Source of the DNA: Prorocentrum cordatum
Taxonomy: Eukaryota > Sar > Dinophyceae > Prorocentrales > Prorocentraceae
Direction of reading: 5' to 3'
DNA: 64,000 bases
Assembly (NCBI GenBank): GCA_963575745.1
Contig: CAUYUJ010000154.1
Coordinates: 1-64,000, forward strand
Shown here: positions 42,376-53,000 of the stretch, piece by piece
Layout: each line of letters opens with the position of its first letter
How positions within the stretch are numbered: position 1 is the stretch's first letter
Translations under genes and position numbers: made by a program
The notes under the pieces: generated by a model
The model's input: the letters and a program-made list of their open reading frames with translations, nothing else
Told to the model about the DNA's origin: nothing
The model's database searches: none

Positions 42376-42629
42376 TCGTTATCGTCATTCGGCCAACCTC
42401 GTCCCTCACCGTGTGCATCTCCGGTACCTATCCACGTCACCCTGGTCGAAATCAAAATCGTCCTCCGTCCTTATCCTCCTGCGTCCGACTGCTCCTTGTC
42501 CCTCCTGTGCCCCTCACTCTCCTTACCCTGTCCGCTGTCGCCATCGCCCTGTCGTCTCCTCGCCATCCCCACTCGCACCCTCGTCCTCACCCTCGGCCTC
42601 CTCCAAGCAGCCCTTTTGTACTTCCCGGT

Positions 42630-43090
42630 CAGGCGATGGCGGGGATCCATCCTTACCCACCGCCCAGGGCACTGAATTCCTGGGGCCCAGTGGCAAGGCG
42701 GAATACACTGAGGCCCCAGAGGGCTCGAACATTAGCCCCGTGCACCGCAAAGGTCTCCAAAGATCGATCCCCCAGGCGGCGGTTACGAGGGCGTCTTCTT
42801 CAGACTCAGACACAGGCAAATTCACGTGCAGGGCATTCACCCCCCCTGATTACCCCTTCTATCCGCCGCCTTGTCAAGCAACGCTGGGCTAAATAGGCGT
42901 GCAAGTGGGTCCTTGCTTGCGTGCAATTCAGGTTCCCTTTCGTGCCTCGCCACGCCCTCCTCCCTTCCCCCTCCTCCGTGCATATGAACTCGCCAGAGTC
43001 GAAAGACAAAAGGCCTCCATGGACAAATCTCAGCCCTCGCCCCCGCTCCAAGGCAGCGGCAAGCTGGGGCTCGGGCGTCGCTGAATGGGG
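42630..43090 (-). repeat. Family W repeat (copy 1, inverted)
   Basis: Collinear with 52075-52505 in the opposite orientation. On the minus strand it encodes a conserved word (GNLNCTQARTHLHA, then RRR) also present at 50781-50900 and 52190-52280. An old coding fragment is possible. Confidence 0.65.
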
Positions 43091-43597
43091 GGGATATGTG
43101 CACCTCTCGGCACTGAAGGCCCCACTTGGCTCCTGAAGAGCCCTCTCAGGGGCACTAGAAAACTCTTTTCTCTGAGGAAATCAGAAAGTACCGTTACCGC
43201 CACTGCCCGAACCTCTCCCGGGATGCGTTCTGACTAGGATTTCGAGGCGAATCCAGCGGTGGCGACGAGGCCCTCCCAGGAGGCCCAGATGAGGGGAAAA
43301 CGAGGGGGGGTAGCGGCAGGGGCACCTTTTCCTCCCCTGAGCTTCGCTGCCCCATCCCTCACATCGCCCCTTCCAATCAGGCGACGCCCACATGGCGCGC
43401 GGCTCCCGAGCCCCAACCTTGCCGTCGCCCAGGGCCCGCCCCGAGGGCTGTGCGGCGCCTCCTCCGCGCCGCCGCCGCCCGCGGGGGCAGCCACGGCCGC
43501 CGCGAGGCCTTCCCCGTGGGGGCGCGGGGGGCGGGCGGCCAATGGGCTGCAGCGGACGCGCGGGCTCGGGGAGCGTCCACGCAGAGGGCACGTCTGC
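43091..43597. other. No gene recognised
   Basis: GC-rich; AGGCGAATCCAGCGGTGGCG at 43242 is shared with 21597, so a short dispersed repeat is present here. Confidence 0.45.
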
Positions 43598-43751
43598 AGG
43601 AGGCCGTGCGCGAACCCCAGCCCAGCCACCCCACAATTTCATAGGGGGGAGGCGGGGTTCACTTCGTTCGGGAGGTCCCGAACCAAGTGAACCCGACCTC
43701 CCCCCTCAGAAATCGTGGGGTGGCTGGGTGGGGGTTCGCATGCGGCCTCCT
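43598..43751. mobile_element. Family U foldback element, ~70-bp inverted repeats
   Basis: AGGAGGCCGTGCGCGAACCC through GGGTTCACTTCG is mirrored by CGAACCAAGTGAACCCGACC through GAGGCCGCATGCGAACCCCC in inverse sense. Only ~10 bp separate the arms. Single copy in the window. Confidence 0.88.
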
Positions 43752-43756
43752 AGTCG

Positions 43757-43925
43757 GTGACAACTCATGGGAACATCCCGTGCCATGTTGCTGGCTGTTG
43801 CGACTCAGCGCCAATCAACGCCCACCGAAGCTCATCGACGCTAGATCGAGGCCACATCGACGCGAATAGACGCCAAATCGGCGCTTTCTCATGGACTACC
43901 AGACGCTAGCGCACGCTCGTGCACT
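43757..43925 (+). repeat. Family M dispersed repeat
   Basis: GACAACTCATGGGAACATCC then ATCGACGC(T/G)A words; right end CAGACGCTAGCGCACGCTCG. Confidence 0.75.
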
Positions 43926-43974
43926 CAGAAGACGGAACTCCGAGGACAAACCAGGCTCCCATGATTTGCGACCG

Positions 43975-44135
43975 CAGAAAATACTGTGTACACCACCACC
44001 CTGCCCGTCCAGGGACATATTGGGACGTGGCATGGCGCATGGACCTCACAAGCCTCGACAAAAAGGCCTGTGTACCATCCTGGGTTTCAGCGTGGTCCTG
44101 GCCAGGCATGGCATGGTGGTGGTGTGCAAGGGCCC
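43975..44135. mobile_element. Family Z element, weak
   Basis: GTGTACACCACCACCCTGCC at the left is mirrored by GGCATGGTGGTGGTGTGCAA at the right. Confidence 0.55.
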
Positions 44136-44282
44136 TCCGCGACCTCGGCGTACGGCAGGCCAAGAAGAACTCGGGGTGGGCAGGCCGTTTTGGGACACGA
44201 GTCAATAATCGAGGATGTCTCGAGCTTTCAGGGCTTCCACTGATCCGAAACAGTCCCGAAACAGACCTTCTGGTGGGATCTT

Positions 44283-44365
44283 CAGGACCTCGGCGTCCAC
44301 AAAGGGTTCTTGTAACATTCTTTGATGGGCCTATAGGCCAGCCAAGACGTCGCGCTACTGGTTGA
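44283..44365 (-). mobile_element. Family O, truncated arm
   Basis: TCTTTGATGGGCCTATAGGC and AGCCAAGACGTCGCGCTAC correspond to the inner part of the left arm of the element at 10981-11511. Confidence 0.65.
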
Positions 44366-44368
44366 AAC

Positions 44369-45300
44369 TTGGCAGCGGCGATGGACCGCGCAAGGACTTT
44401 CTCCCCGCTCTCGCTGAGGATCTTGCAATCGTCGATTGGCTCGACCAACCCAGTGCTGGCAGATCTCGACCCACTCCTCGTCGCTGGCGACATGAGCGCT
44501 GGCCTTCGGGGCTGTCCCTGGCCGCTCCTCTCGGGGTTTGAGGAGGCGGGCTGGCTCCAGCAGTCGCTGCTTCACGTGGGGGGCAGCGAAGTCGACGGCC
44601 CTCGCCGGTCCAGCCAGGCCGGGCCTGGGGAGCCCCGCAAGGAGCTCCCCCAACAGCACTGGCCCCCCGCGCTCGACCTCCTGGCCGCTGTGGCTAAGCC
44701 CCGATGCCTCCACAAACTTCGCCCCGCCTGGCTGAACAACGCGGCGGCGTCGCAGATGATTTTCGGCGCTGCCTGCTGGGTCTGCGAGGCCATGCGAGGC
44801 CGCGGCCTCGTCGCCCCCCCGGCTGGCCCCTCGCCCTCGGCGTTCAGGCCCAATGCGGTGGCCGATTCGACACCTTCGCGGCGCGCCTGCTTCGCGAGAC
44901 GCCAGCGAACCGGCGGCTATACTCCTCCGCCGGATGGAGTGCATTATGCGCGACGACGCGCTGCCCGCGGATCCGGCTGCGCGGAGCCAGCGCAACGGAA
45001 GCGGCCCCCGAACTCCCCGGAAGTCGGGTCGGCAGGCGGCGACGAGCTCGACAATGCACCCCAGATGGGTCCTCGCGAGACAGCCGCGCCTGAGCACTGC
45101 CGCCGCCAGGCCGCCAATGCTTCCTTCGGCGGAGGAGGGGGCCCAGCTCATGTTCCCTGCTGCGACTGCCGCAGAGGAGGCAGCCCCCCCCCCCGCGCGG
45201 TTGCCTTCCACGTCTGGATCTGGGCCCCACGCCTCCCTCGCCAGGGCCGAACGTCGCGGCTCGCCTGGTAGATCCGCGCCGAATAGGTCTTCTTGGCCTC
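44369..45300 (+). pseudogene. Degenerate coding remnant, possible retroelement endonuclease fragment
   Basis: From about 44369 one plus frame is open for 300 codons. In a sampled stretch (44440-44600) the GC of the three codon positions is roughly 77, 52 and 80 percent, the periodicity expected of coding DNA. Residues near 44455-44545 include PLLVAGDMSAG followed by a hydrophobic helix and EEAGWL. This resembles the GDxN motif region of the endonuclease/exonuclease/phosphatase domain of LINE-type retroelements, with Ser where Asn is usual. After about 44870 better-looking protein moves to other frames (for example AILLRRMECIMRDD), suggesting frameshifts. The minus strand is also open, so strand is not certain. 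A partial foldback element (family O) abuts the left end and a family G element follows. Confidence 0.3.
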
Positions 45301-45430
45301 GCCGCTGAGGCGGAGGAAGCGCCCAGCGAGCCCGCCGCCTCTCGTCGCCGCTCTTCACCAAAACCGCCCGTATGGCTGCTGCTCCGCCTGGGTGACCTCC
45401 TGGCGCCTGCCTCACAGTCCGGCCGCGGGC

Positions 45431-45622
45431 TTCGGGTCGGGCGAAAGGGGGGGATAGCAAAGGGGGGGTTTGAGAATCAGCTCACATAGCTGATTTCCCC
45501 GGCGCCTCCCAGCGCCGGAGGCGGCTTATGTGGGAGGGGCCCCTCGGCGGGGCCGAAACCAGCAGCATGCAGCAAATTTCGCACCCCCCCCTTTCCCAAT
45601 CCCTTCCTTTCGTCCGGCCCGA
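45431..45622. mobile_element. Family G element (copy 2)
   Basis: TCGGGTCGGGCGAAAGGGGG and CTTTCGTCCGGCCCGA termini. The following GGCGCCTGCCTCACAGTCCG also precedes the element (45402-45425), giving a direct flanking repeat. Confidence 0.85.
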
Positions 45623-45795
45623 TCCTGGCGCCTGCCTCACAGTCCGGCCGCGGGCTGACGTCCGCGGCCCGGAGGCCACCCCCGTGGGCGACCGACGGCC
45701 GCGGCGGCCGCCTCCACCTGGCGAGCAGGACTTGAAGCCCACGGGGCGCCCCGCAGGCGCCGCGTGCTGGAAGGGCGCGGGAGCCCCAAGTACCG

Positions 45796-45947
45796 TTTAA
45801 GTCGGGCGTGTCCCCCTACAGGGCGATTTTCGACGTTAAAATTATCCCGGCAAAGCAACCTAACAGCGATGTGTAGGAGCATATATGGAAGCATTCCCCT
45901 TAAGATTCAAATGAGAATACTGTTGTAGAATTCTGCTGTTCTCGCAG
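45796..45947 (+). mobile_element. Family H element, right end replaced by hexamer array
   Basis: TTAAGTCGGGCGTGTCCCCC through TTGTAGAATTCTGCTGTTCT, collinear with 25393-25540; the remainder is missing. Confidence 0.8.
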
Positions 45948-47205
45948 TCGTAGTCGCATTCGCGATGACAATCGCAGCGACAGCGGCAGTCGCAGTCACA
46001 GCCTCAGCCTCAGCCTGCCTCAGCCTCAGCCTCAGTCTGCCTCAGCCTCAGCCTGCCTCAGCCACAGCCTCACCCTGCATCAGCCTCAACATCAGTCTAC
46101 CTTCAGCCTCGGCCTCAGCCTCAGCCTGCCTCAGCCTCAGCCTACCTCAGCCTCAGCCTCAGCCTCAGCCTGCCTCAGCCTCGGCCTCAGCCTGCCTCTG
46201 CCTCAGCCTCAGCCTGCTTCAGCCTCAGCCTCAGTCTGCCTTCAGCCTCGGCCTCAGCCTCAGCCTGCCTCAGCCTCAGCCTACCTCAGCCTCAGCCTCA
46301 GCCTCAGCCTGCCTCAGCCTCAGCCTCAGCCTCAGCCTCAGCCTGCTCAGCCTCAGCCTCAGTCTGCCTTCAGCCTCGGATTCAGCCTGCCTCAGCCTGA
46401 TCCTGCCTCAGACTCAGCCTCAGCCTCAGCCTGCCTCAGCGTCACCCTGCATCAGCCTCAGCCTCAGCCTCAGCCTGCCTCAGCCTCAGCCTGCCTCTGC
46501 CTCAGCCTGCCTCTGCCTCAGCATCAATCTGCCTTCAGCCTAGCCCTCAGCCTAAACCTCAGCCTGCCTCAGCCTCAGCCTCAGCCTGCTTCAGCCTCAG
46601 CCTCAGTCTGCCTTCAGCCTCGGATTCAGCCTGCCTCAGCCTGAGCAGCCTCAGCCTCAGCCTCAGCCTGCCTCAGCCTCAGCCTGCCTCTGCCTCAGCC
46701 TGCCTCAGCCTCAGCAGCCTCAAGCCTCTGCCTTCAGCCTCGGCCTCAGCCTCAGCCTGCCTCAGCACCAGCCTGCCTCAGCCTCAGCCTCAGCCTGCCT
46801 CAGCCTCAGCCTCAGCCTGCTTCAGCCTCAGCCTCAGTCTGCCTTCAGCCTCGGATTCAGCCTGCCTCAGCCTGAGCCTGCCTCAGACTCAGCCTCAGCC
46901 TCAGCCTGCAGCCTCAGCCTGCATCAGCCTCAGCCTCAGCCTCAGCCTGCCTCAGCCTCAGCCTGCCTCTGCCTCAGCCTGCCTCAGCCTCAGCATCAAT
47001 CTGCCTTCAGCCTCGGCCTCAGCCTCAGCCTGCCTCAGCACCAGCCTGCCTCAGCCTAAACCTCAGCCTGCCTCAGCCTCAGCCTCAGCCTGCTTCAGCC
47101 TCAGCCTCAGTCTGCCTTCAGCCTCGGTCTCAGCCTGCCTCAGCCTCAGGCTGCCTCAGCCTCAGCCTGCATCAGCCTCAGCCTCAGCCTCAGCCTGCCT
47201 GAGCA
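45948..47205 (+). repeat. CAGCCT hexamer array, 1.25 kb
   Basis: CAGCCT with TGCCTCAGCCT and GCCTTCAGCCTCGG variants arranged in longer blocks; for example CAGTCTGCCTTCAGCCTCGG recurs at least six times. A 192-codon frame through it is a repeat artefact. Confidence 0.96.
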
Positions 47206-48190
47206 TCATCCGGAGCCCTTCGCGGCGCAGCTTGGCGCGGTCTGCCCGCCGCGCCGCGACGCGCTCCTCCGACTCGCGGCGACGCTGGGCTCGGCGTCGA
47301 GAGGAACGAGGGCCATCAACCTGGCGACGTACAAATTCACATCCTTGACGGCCATAGTCCGCACCTTCCTGCGAGACTGCGTCGAGGGCCTGCGCCGTCG
47401 CGCCAGTCAGCCCCTTCTCGAGCACCGTCGCCAAGGTCCGGAGCAGCCGCGTCTCTTCGCTGCCCATGCCTTCCATGGTGCTCGGTGAAAGACAGAATGT
47501 CCAGGAAGGCTCGGCAGCAGTGGGGGAACTCGCCCAGCGGCGCGCGCGGCGAACTGACTCCTCAGCGTCTCGAGGCCCGACCTGAGGAAGTAGCTGGGGC
47601 GCCGCGCTGCAAGCATGATCAAGTTGTCGTGCTTCACCTTGGCCTCCCTTGCGTCAGTGTCGAAGTCGGCGTCCGACTGCGCCCGCATTGCCGTCTGGCC
47701 CTGAGCTGGCCCCTCGCCGGCGCACGAGCCGATCGATGAGCTTCATCTCGCATCAGCTCCGCTTCTCTCTGCGCTGCCTCGCTGGTCTTACCTTCTCGAT
47801 AGCTCGAACGGCCGGCGCAGCCTGAACCATCTGAACGCTCACCTCTGGGCCAGCCTCTGCAGCCTGTCGCAGGGGATTCGCACCGCACCGAGCCTGCAGC
47901 AGCTCCGCGGTCCTCTCGCCGTGCTCTCCCACGTCCTTGAGACCACGCATCGCCTCGGCGAGAGGGCCTCACCGCGGGCCCGGCCCTCTGCAGCTCGACG
48001 TGGCCTCGGACCGCCCTCGTCGCCGGCGTGGCTCTCGATCGGCGGCCAGCGACGCCAGGCCCGCGCGGGGCGCGCCGGCCTGGCCTCTCCAAGGAGGCCT
48101 CCACCAGCGCGCTGCTGCGCTTGGCCGCCCGCTCGCGAGCTGGCGGTGCCACGGCGGGGGGCACCAGCGGCAGCGCGCCGGGGGCGATGA
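47206..48190 (-). pseudogene. Frameshifted coding remnant, unknown protein
   Basis: Natural-looking protein segments follow each other on the minus strand in changing frames. About 47950-47753 reads as a charged amphipathic segment (VGEHGERTAELLQARCGANP). About 47805-47715 reads SEAAQREAELMRDEAHR. About 47688-47500 reads SDADFDTDAREAKVKHDNL and on through LAARRPSYFLRSGLETLRSQ. About 47476-47200 reads EETRLLRTLATVLEKGLTG and a long Arg/Glu-rich tail. A GTAAGA donor-like site at the first frame change (about 47791-47796) allows an intron as an alternative to decay. The 3' end runs directly into the CAGCCT hexamer array. No family was recognised. Confidence 0.35.
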
Positions 48191-49060
48191 GCAATAAAGT
48201 ACCCCTAACCCACTGGGAGGGGGCCTAAGTTAGGAGGGCCCCGAAAATGAGAAGCAGGGAGTCTTTGCTGCAGATGCACCAATCAGACCAAGCCGCCCAG
48301 AACTATGATCCCCAATGAGAAGACGGGCACCTACGTAAGTGAGGCTACGTCTTCATCGTGCGATTCGGGTTCGGGGCTCTTCGGTTCTAAGTGAAGGGGT
48401 GCCACGCCGCCGACCCCGACCAGGCACCGGCTCGCTGTCGTCAAGCTCGAGCAGGTCCTCGGCGATGGCGTCGTCGTCCTCGGCCCCGGCAAGGCCGCCG
48501 CGGCGGGCCGCCCGGCGCCCTGGGGCGGGGCGGACACGCCACTGCGAGGCGGCTCCGCCCGCCCCTGCAGCAGCATCCTCCGCTGGGCTCTCGCCCGGGG
48601 GGGGCGTCGCCACCTGGCCCGGTTGCGGGCAGCACCCCGTCGCAGCCCCCTCGACGCCCCACCTGCGGAGGAGCCGCCACGACAGGGCAGGATCGAGCCT
48701 CTCCGCTGCGCAGGTCGAGCAGCGTCTGTGGTGAGCGAACGCCCTGCTCACCCAACGCCCTCGCGGGACCACTCGAAGTGTGGATCCGAAGCCCCGAGGT
48801 GATCGAACTCGATCGTGGGCCTTTCGACGCCTCTGGGTGCCAGCACGGCGCACACGCACGAGCTCCGATCCCTGCGAAATCCATTGCTCGTCGAGCACTC
48901 CCGGGAACCAGCTCGGTGTTGATCCGCAGACAGCTGCTGGCCAGCGGCCCAGGTCCGGCAGCCCCCGCCCCTCCGCGGGACATCGGTTCGCCGCGCCAGC
49001 CGCCATCAGCCGAGGCCCGAGGCACTGGCCAGAGTCCTCACAACTCACTCGCGGGCAGTG
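48191..49060 (-). other. GC-rich unique stretch, coding status unclear
   Basis: Several minus frames are open for 190-340 codons because stops are rare at this GC. One ends in an acidic segment (EDDDAIAEDLLELDDSE) that looks protein-like, and another frame has an ordinary-looking stretch around 48950-48700. There is no consistent frame, start or recognisable domain. It may belong with the remnant at 47206-48190. Confidence 0.2.
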
Positions 49061-49074
49061 CTGCTGGGGGGCGA

Positions 49075-49320
49075 TGGCTGTGGTGCAATACGTGCTTTGT
49101 GCAATACGCATGTGCTGCAACCTATGTGGCGAAATATGTGTGAGGCGACATCCATGTGTGTGCCATATCTGTTGCATAGGGTATGCGATGCGGTCCACGT
49201 GGTGCAATTTGCACTTTGTGCCATAGAAGTGGTGCAATATGTATATATATAGATAGATAGATATGTGGCGTGCCATCTGTGTGGTGCACTCTATGTGGTG
49301 CAATCTAGTTGGAACAATAC
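49075..49320 (+). repeat. Degenerate GTGGTGCAATATGTA repeat
   Basis: GGTGCAAT words at about 49083, 49200, 49231, 49280 and 49295 with GTG(C/G)CAT spacers; a GATA run at 49250. Confidence 0.7.
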
Positions 49321-49324
49321 ATGT

Positions 49325-49530
49325 TTGCGCGGCGACGGGGCGGCGACGGGGCGGCGACGACGGCAACAGAGCCGCCAGACCGACACACAGACCCGGGCGA
49401 CGGGTGGCGACGGGGCGGCGCCGGCGGCAACATAGCCGCCAGACTGCCAGACAGGCCCAGACGACGGGCGGCGACCAGGCGGCGACAGCGGCGACATGGC
49501 CGCCAGACTGCCAGACAGGCCCAGTCCCTC
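49325..49530 (+). repeat. 65-bp tandem repeat, 3 units
   Basis: AGCCGCCAGAC landmarks at about 49370, 49434 and 49499; units rich in GGGCGGCGACGGGGCGGCGA. Confidence 0.85.
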
Positions 49531-49594
49531 AAAGGAGCAGCAAGAAACCCTAGGTGCAAGCAGTGGTTGGGGAAGGTCCCCCTGCTCCTGCTCT

Positions 49595-49885
49595 CCATTC
49601 CCCTCCTCCTCCTCCTCATCCTCATCCATCGCCTTATGTTTTCCATGCTCCTCCTCCTTCCTGCCTCCTCCCAACCACGGAGGTAACGAACCCAACGACG
49701 AGGCCAACGGCGGGCGACGCCGACGCGAGCGACTGGCGCGCACGAAATTGGTACGGACTACCAGGGGTACGATCTGACAAAGGCCGAGGCTAGGCAGCCG
49801 ACAACGGCCGAGGCTACCCATCCACCTTCCCTGCTCAATCTCCTCCTCCTCCTCCTCCTCCTCCTCCTCCTCCTCCTCCTCCCGA
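49595..49885. repeat. CTC microsatellites and shared spacer
   Basis: (CTC)n at 49600-49622 and 49838-49882, with CGACGC...CGAGCGACTGGCGCGCAC between. Confidence 0.8.
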
Positions 49886-50135
49886 CGAGGCCGACGAGGC
49901 CGACGCCAACGACTTGCCCGCGCGACCAGAGTACGAAGAACATGTGTAAGATTACAAAAGCAAATGTTGTCAAACATCGACAACGGTCGCTGTTGGGCAG
50001 GCGACTTTCCATCTCAAATGGACGACGCCCGCGGTGGCACCAACAACGACTCCTCTTCAAAACGACAAGGAATTGCGATCGGCCTTTGCCTCCGTAGTGT
50101 CCACACCCGCTCCGATCGCACTGAACCGAACCTGC
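49886..50135. mobile_element. Diverged family A element
   Basis: CGACAACGGTCGCTGTTGGG and CAAATGGACGACGCCCGCGG interior; termini not resolved. Confidence 0.6.
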
Positions 50136-50210
50136 CGAAGAAAGCGACGCCGCTAACGGCACAGCAGGCCCGCTGAAACCTCCTGAGGGGGTACGGCAGA
50201 TTTGACTACC

Positions 50211-50358
50211 TACCAGATCACCCCAACCCAACCCGATGAAGCGAATTTCGGGTTGGGGGGTAGGGGTTCCACATGTGTGTTGTCAATGTTTCCCGACCCC
50301 CACCACTGGAAATCGAGATTAATCTGAGCCTTCGGGTTGGGTTGGGGTGGTCTGGTGG
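50211..50358. mobile_element. Family T element (copy 1)
   Basis: ACCAGATCACCCCAACCCAA is mirrored by TTGGGTTGGGGTGGTCTGGT. The interior carries GAATTTCGGGTTGGGGGGTA and CCCGACCCCCACCACTGG. The second copy is at 56983-57123. Confidence 0.85.
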
Positions 50359-50451
50359 GTGGTGAAGATTGGTGAAAGGACCCCGATGGCGAAACCGCGC
50401 ATTCCTGGGCGGGCGGGGTGGAATATCGGGCCCCTTATCGGCGATACATGT

Positions 50452-50510
50452 GAAGGGGCCCTGGGGATCGTCGATTAATTGTGTCTGTGTGTTTTGTTCC
50501 CTCTTGAACA
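50452..50510 (+). repeat. Family J repeat, internally deleted
   Basis: GAAGGGGCCCTGGGGATCGT joins the left terminus directly to the right TTAATTGTGTCTGTGTG segment. Confidence 0.75.
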
Positions 50511-50764
50511 TGGGCCATTTGCGGTCGATGCCATCCCCCCTGAGCCTATCCCCCCTAGCGGGCAACCCCCCGAGCGCTCTCGGCGGGGCGAAGCTGCGGG
50601 AGCGCACCCCGACGTCGACAGACCGCCGCGCTTAGGCGAAGCGCCACAGAAAACCTCGAGCCCTGATCCCTGAGCCTGGCCTATCCTAACCCTGATGCGT
50701 GCCCTGGAAACACCGCGGCCAACGACGGCGGCAGAGGCGACGACGAGAGACCGCTGGTCTTTAG
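50511..50764. other. No feature recognised
   Basis: GC-rich unique sequence. Confidence 0.4.
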
Positions 50765-51225
50765 AATCTGGCAAGCTTGCTTGTGGGGAAACCCGAAAGG
50801 AAGGCTGGAGCTGACGCAAGCTGGGGCTCGCTTCCACGCCGCTTCGACCTGGCACTGCTCGAACAGGCGGCGGAAAGGGGGAGAGGAAATGCGGAGCAAC
50901 AAAAACTTGCCTGAGTCGATAGAATCGGGGAGCCGTGACACTCGGGTTCGGGGGACTCAGGTTGGCCTGACGGGGCCATCACGAAAATGACGAGACCCCG
51001 TCTGAAATTTGATGCGAGCTCCTGCTGCAAACATCCCACGGAAACTGGACCGTCAATATCCAAAACGCGCTCGTCAAAAAGCGTCGGCAAACCTGGGTGC
51101 CAGCGTACTGGAGTCTTACGTTTTCCCGACCGACCGCGTCTGGGGAAACTCCGCACTTCAGCATCTCCTTCGGCAAGGAGGGGAAATGCCATGCAAGTTA
51201 ACGACGACGACGAGGTCGACGAGTA
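50765..51225 (+). repeat. Family W repeat (copy 2)
   Basis: Encodes GRLELTQAGARFHA and RRRKGG, matching the other two copies; the right part (51100-51200) resembles the CAGGCGGCGGTTACGAGGGC segment of copy 1. Confidence 0.5.
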
Positions 51226-51246
51226 GGACGACGAGGACGACGACGA

Positions 51247-51302
<56 letters not shown>

Positions 51303-51345
51303 CCGACGCCGACGCCGACGCCTCAAACCACCGCCGACGGCGGCG
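51195..51345. repeat. GAC and GACGCC repeat
   Basis: (GACGAC)n followed by (GACGCC)n and a GGCGGCGGCGG stretch. Confidence 0.93.
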
Positions 51346-51514
51346 GCGGCGTTGACGACGGGCCTTCGGCGCCGCCGCCCAGCGTGCCCGCGCCAGCGCC
51401 GCCTGCTGCACCAGGCGGCGGCGCCGCGCCGGCGGCGGGGTGCCCCGAGCCGAGGACGGCGAGGGTGGCCTCGTGGGGGCGCTGCCCTGTGAGGCTTCTG
51501 CTGTAGATCGCCCG

Positions 51515-51700
51515 AGCTGGAGGCCACCCTGGGCCTTACCAAGGGCCCAGGGCAGCCTTGGGCAGGCCCTGCCCAAGGGCCTTGGGTCGCCTTGGGTAGG
51601 CCCTGCCCAAGGGCCCAGGGAAGGGCCAGTCCCCAGGCCTACCCTGGGCCTACCCTTGGGCCTACCCCTTAAGCCTGCCCTAGGCCCTGCCTGGGCGATC
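51515..51700 (+). repeat. Degenerate GGGCCTACCCTTGGG repeat
   Basis: Irregular AAGGGCCCAGGG, CCTTGGGCAGGCCCTGCCCA and CTGGGCCTACCC words, many palindromic. Confidence 0.8.
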
Positions 51701-51781
51701 TGTATGAAGCTTCTGCCTCTGACCTCGAAGCCTGGGGATGCAACTTCACAACGGGCGGCTTCGCCCGGTCAGAATTTAGGT

Positions 51782-51985
51782 TTGGGCGCCCGAAATGTGC
51801 GTACGGAACGATTCGATACAGTGCCCAACAACAGATGTTGTCCAAAAACGACAGCGGCTGCTGTTGGACAAGCGGCCTTGTGTTTCAAATTGAAAGCGTC
51901 CGCGGCGACACCGGCAACGGGTCGTGCTCAAAATGAAAGGAGATGTTGTCGGTCCTTGACCCCATGCTTTCCGCAATGCCCATCT
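51782..51985. mobile_element. Family A element (second clear copy)
   Basis: GGGCGCCCGAAATGTGCGTA at the left and CTTTCCGCAATGCCC at the right, with an interior collinear with 252-360. Confidence 0.75.
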
Positions 51986-52074
51986 TGATCGTCCCGAGAC
52001 CCTGGCTCTGCAACTGCTTTACCACGTGCGGCTCCGCCCAGGGTCGGACCCTGGGCCGCTCACACGCCGATCCA

Positions 52075-52505
52075 GCCCGAAAAATGGCGCAGCTAAAATT
52101 GGGTCGTGATGGTTTGAGGCCGTTCGTCTTTGGGTCATGGCGAGTCTGTTTTGTATGGAGGGGGGAGGGGCGGGCATGGCGAGGCCGACGAGAGGGAATC
52201 TGGAGTTCACGCAGGCAGAGACCCACTTGCACGCCTCTTCGGCCCAGAATTGCTTGAGAAGGCGGCGGGGAGGGGAAAAGGGGAAGGGAATGGAAAATGC
52301 CATGCAGGTGAACTCGCCTGTGCCTGAGTCTGAAGACAAACCCTCATAACCGCCGCCCGGGGGTCGATCTTCGGGCGGTGGATGTGGCTAATGTTCGAGC
52401 CCTCTGGGGCCCAAGTGTACTCCGCCCCCCCATTGGGCCCCAGGAGATCGGTACCCCAGGCGGTTGGTAAGGATGGACTCCCGCTCTCGCCTGACAGGGG
52501 AGGAG
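52075..52505 (+). repeat. Family W repeat (copy 3)
   Basis: Encodes RGNLEFTQAETHLHASSAQN and then RRRRG on the plus strand; inverse-collinear with 42630-43090 through GTTCGAGCCCTCTGGGGCCC and CCCAGGCGGTTGGTAAGGAT. Confidence 0.65.
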
Positions 52506-52529
52506 AAGAGCTCCAATCGTGATGTGTTG

Positions 52530-52543
52530 CGATGTCGGTGTTG

Positions 52544-52589
<46 letters not shown>

Positions 52590-53000
52590 CTGTCGGCAGC
52601 CCTAGGCGCAGCGAGGCGGCTGCTAATCCACGCAGGGGTGTGACCCGAGAGCCGGAGTCGCCATAACCAGTCCGACGCGCAAGTCCTGCTCCTCCTCCTC
52701 CTCCTCCTCCTCCTCCTCCTCCTCCTCATTCTCCTCCTCCTCCTCCTCCTGGTATCCCTCCCCGTGTCCCCACAATCTCTGCGTCCTCTTCTGCCTCCTC
52801 CTGCATCCACCGCCTGCATCCCCCTGCCTCCTCCACCCCTCCTACTCCTCCGCTCCCTCATCCTGCTCTTCCTCCTCCTCCTCCTCCTCCTCCTCCTCCC
52901 TCCTCCTCTCCTCCTCTCCTCCTCCTCCTCCTCCTCCTCCTCCTCCTCCTCCTCCTCCTCCTCCCTCCCTCCTCCTCCTCCTCCTCTCCTTCCCCCCCCT
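52530..53000. repeat. TTG/CTG and CTC microsatellites
   Basis: (TTG)n(CTG)n at 52533-52590, and CTC blocks at 52685-52755 and 52868-52990. Confidence 0.95.

Noticed and set aside
45965-46543. 192-codon frame in the CAGCCT array
   Set aside because: Pure hexamer translation; no independent coding evidence.
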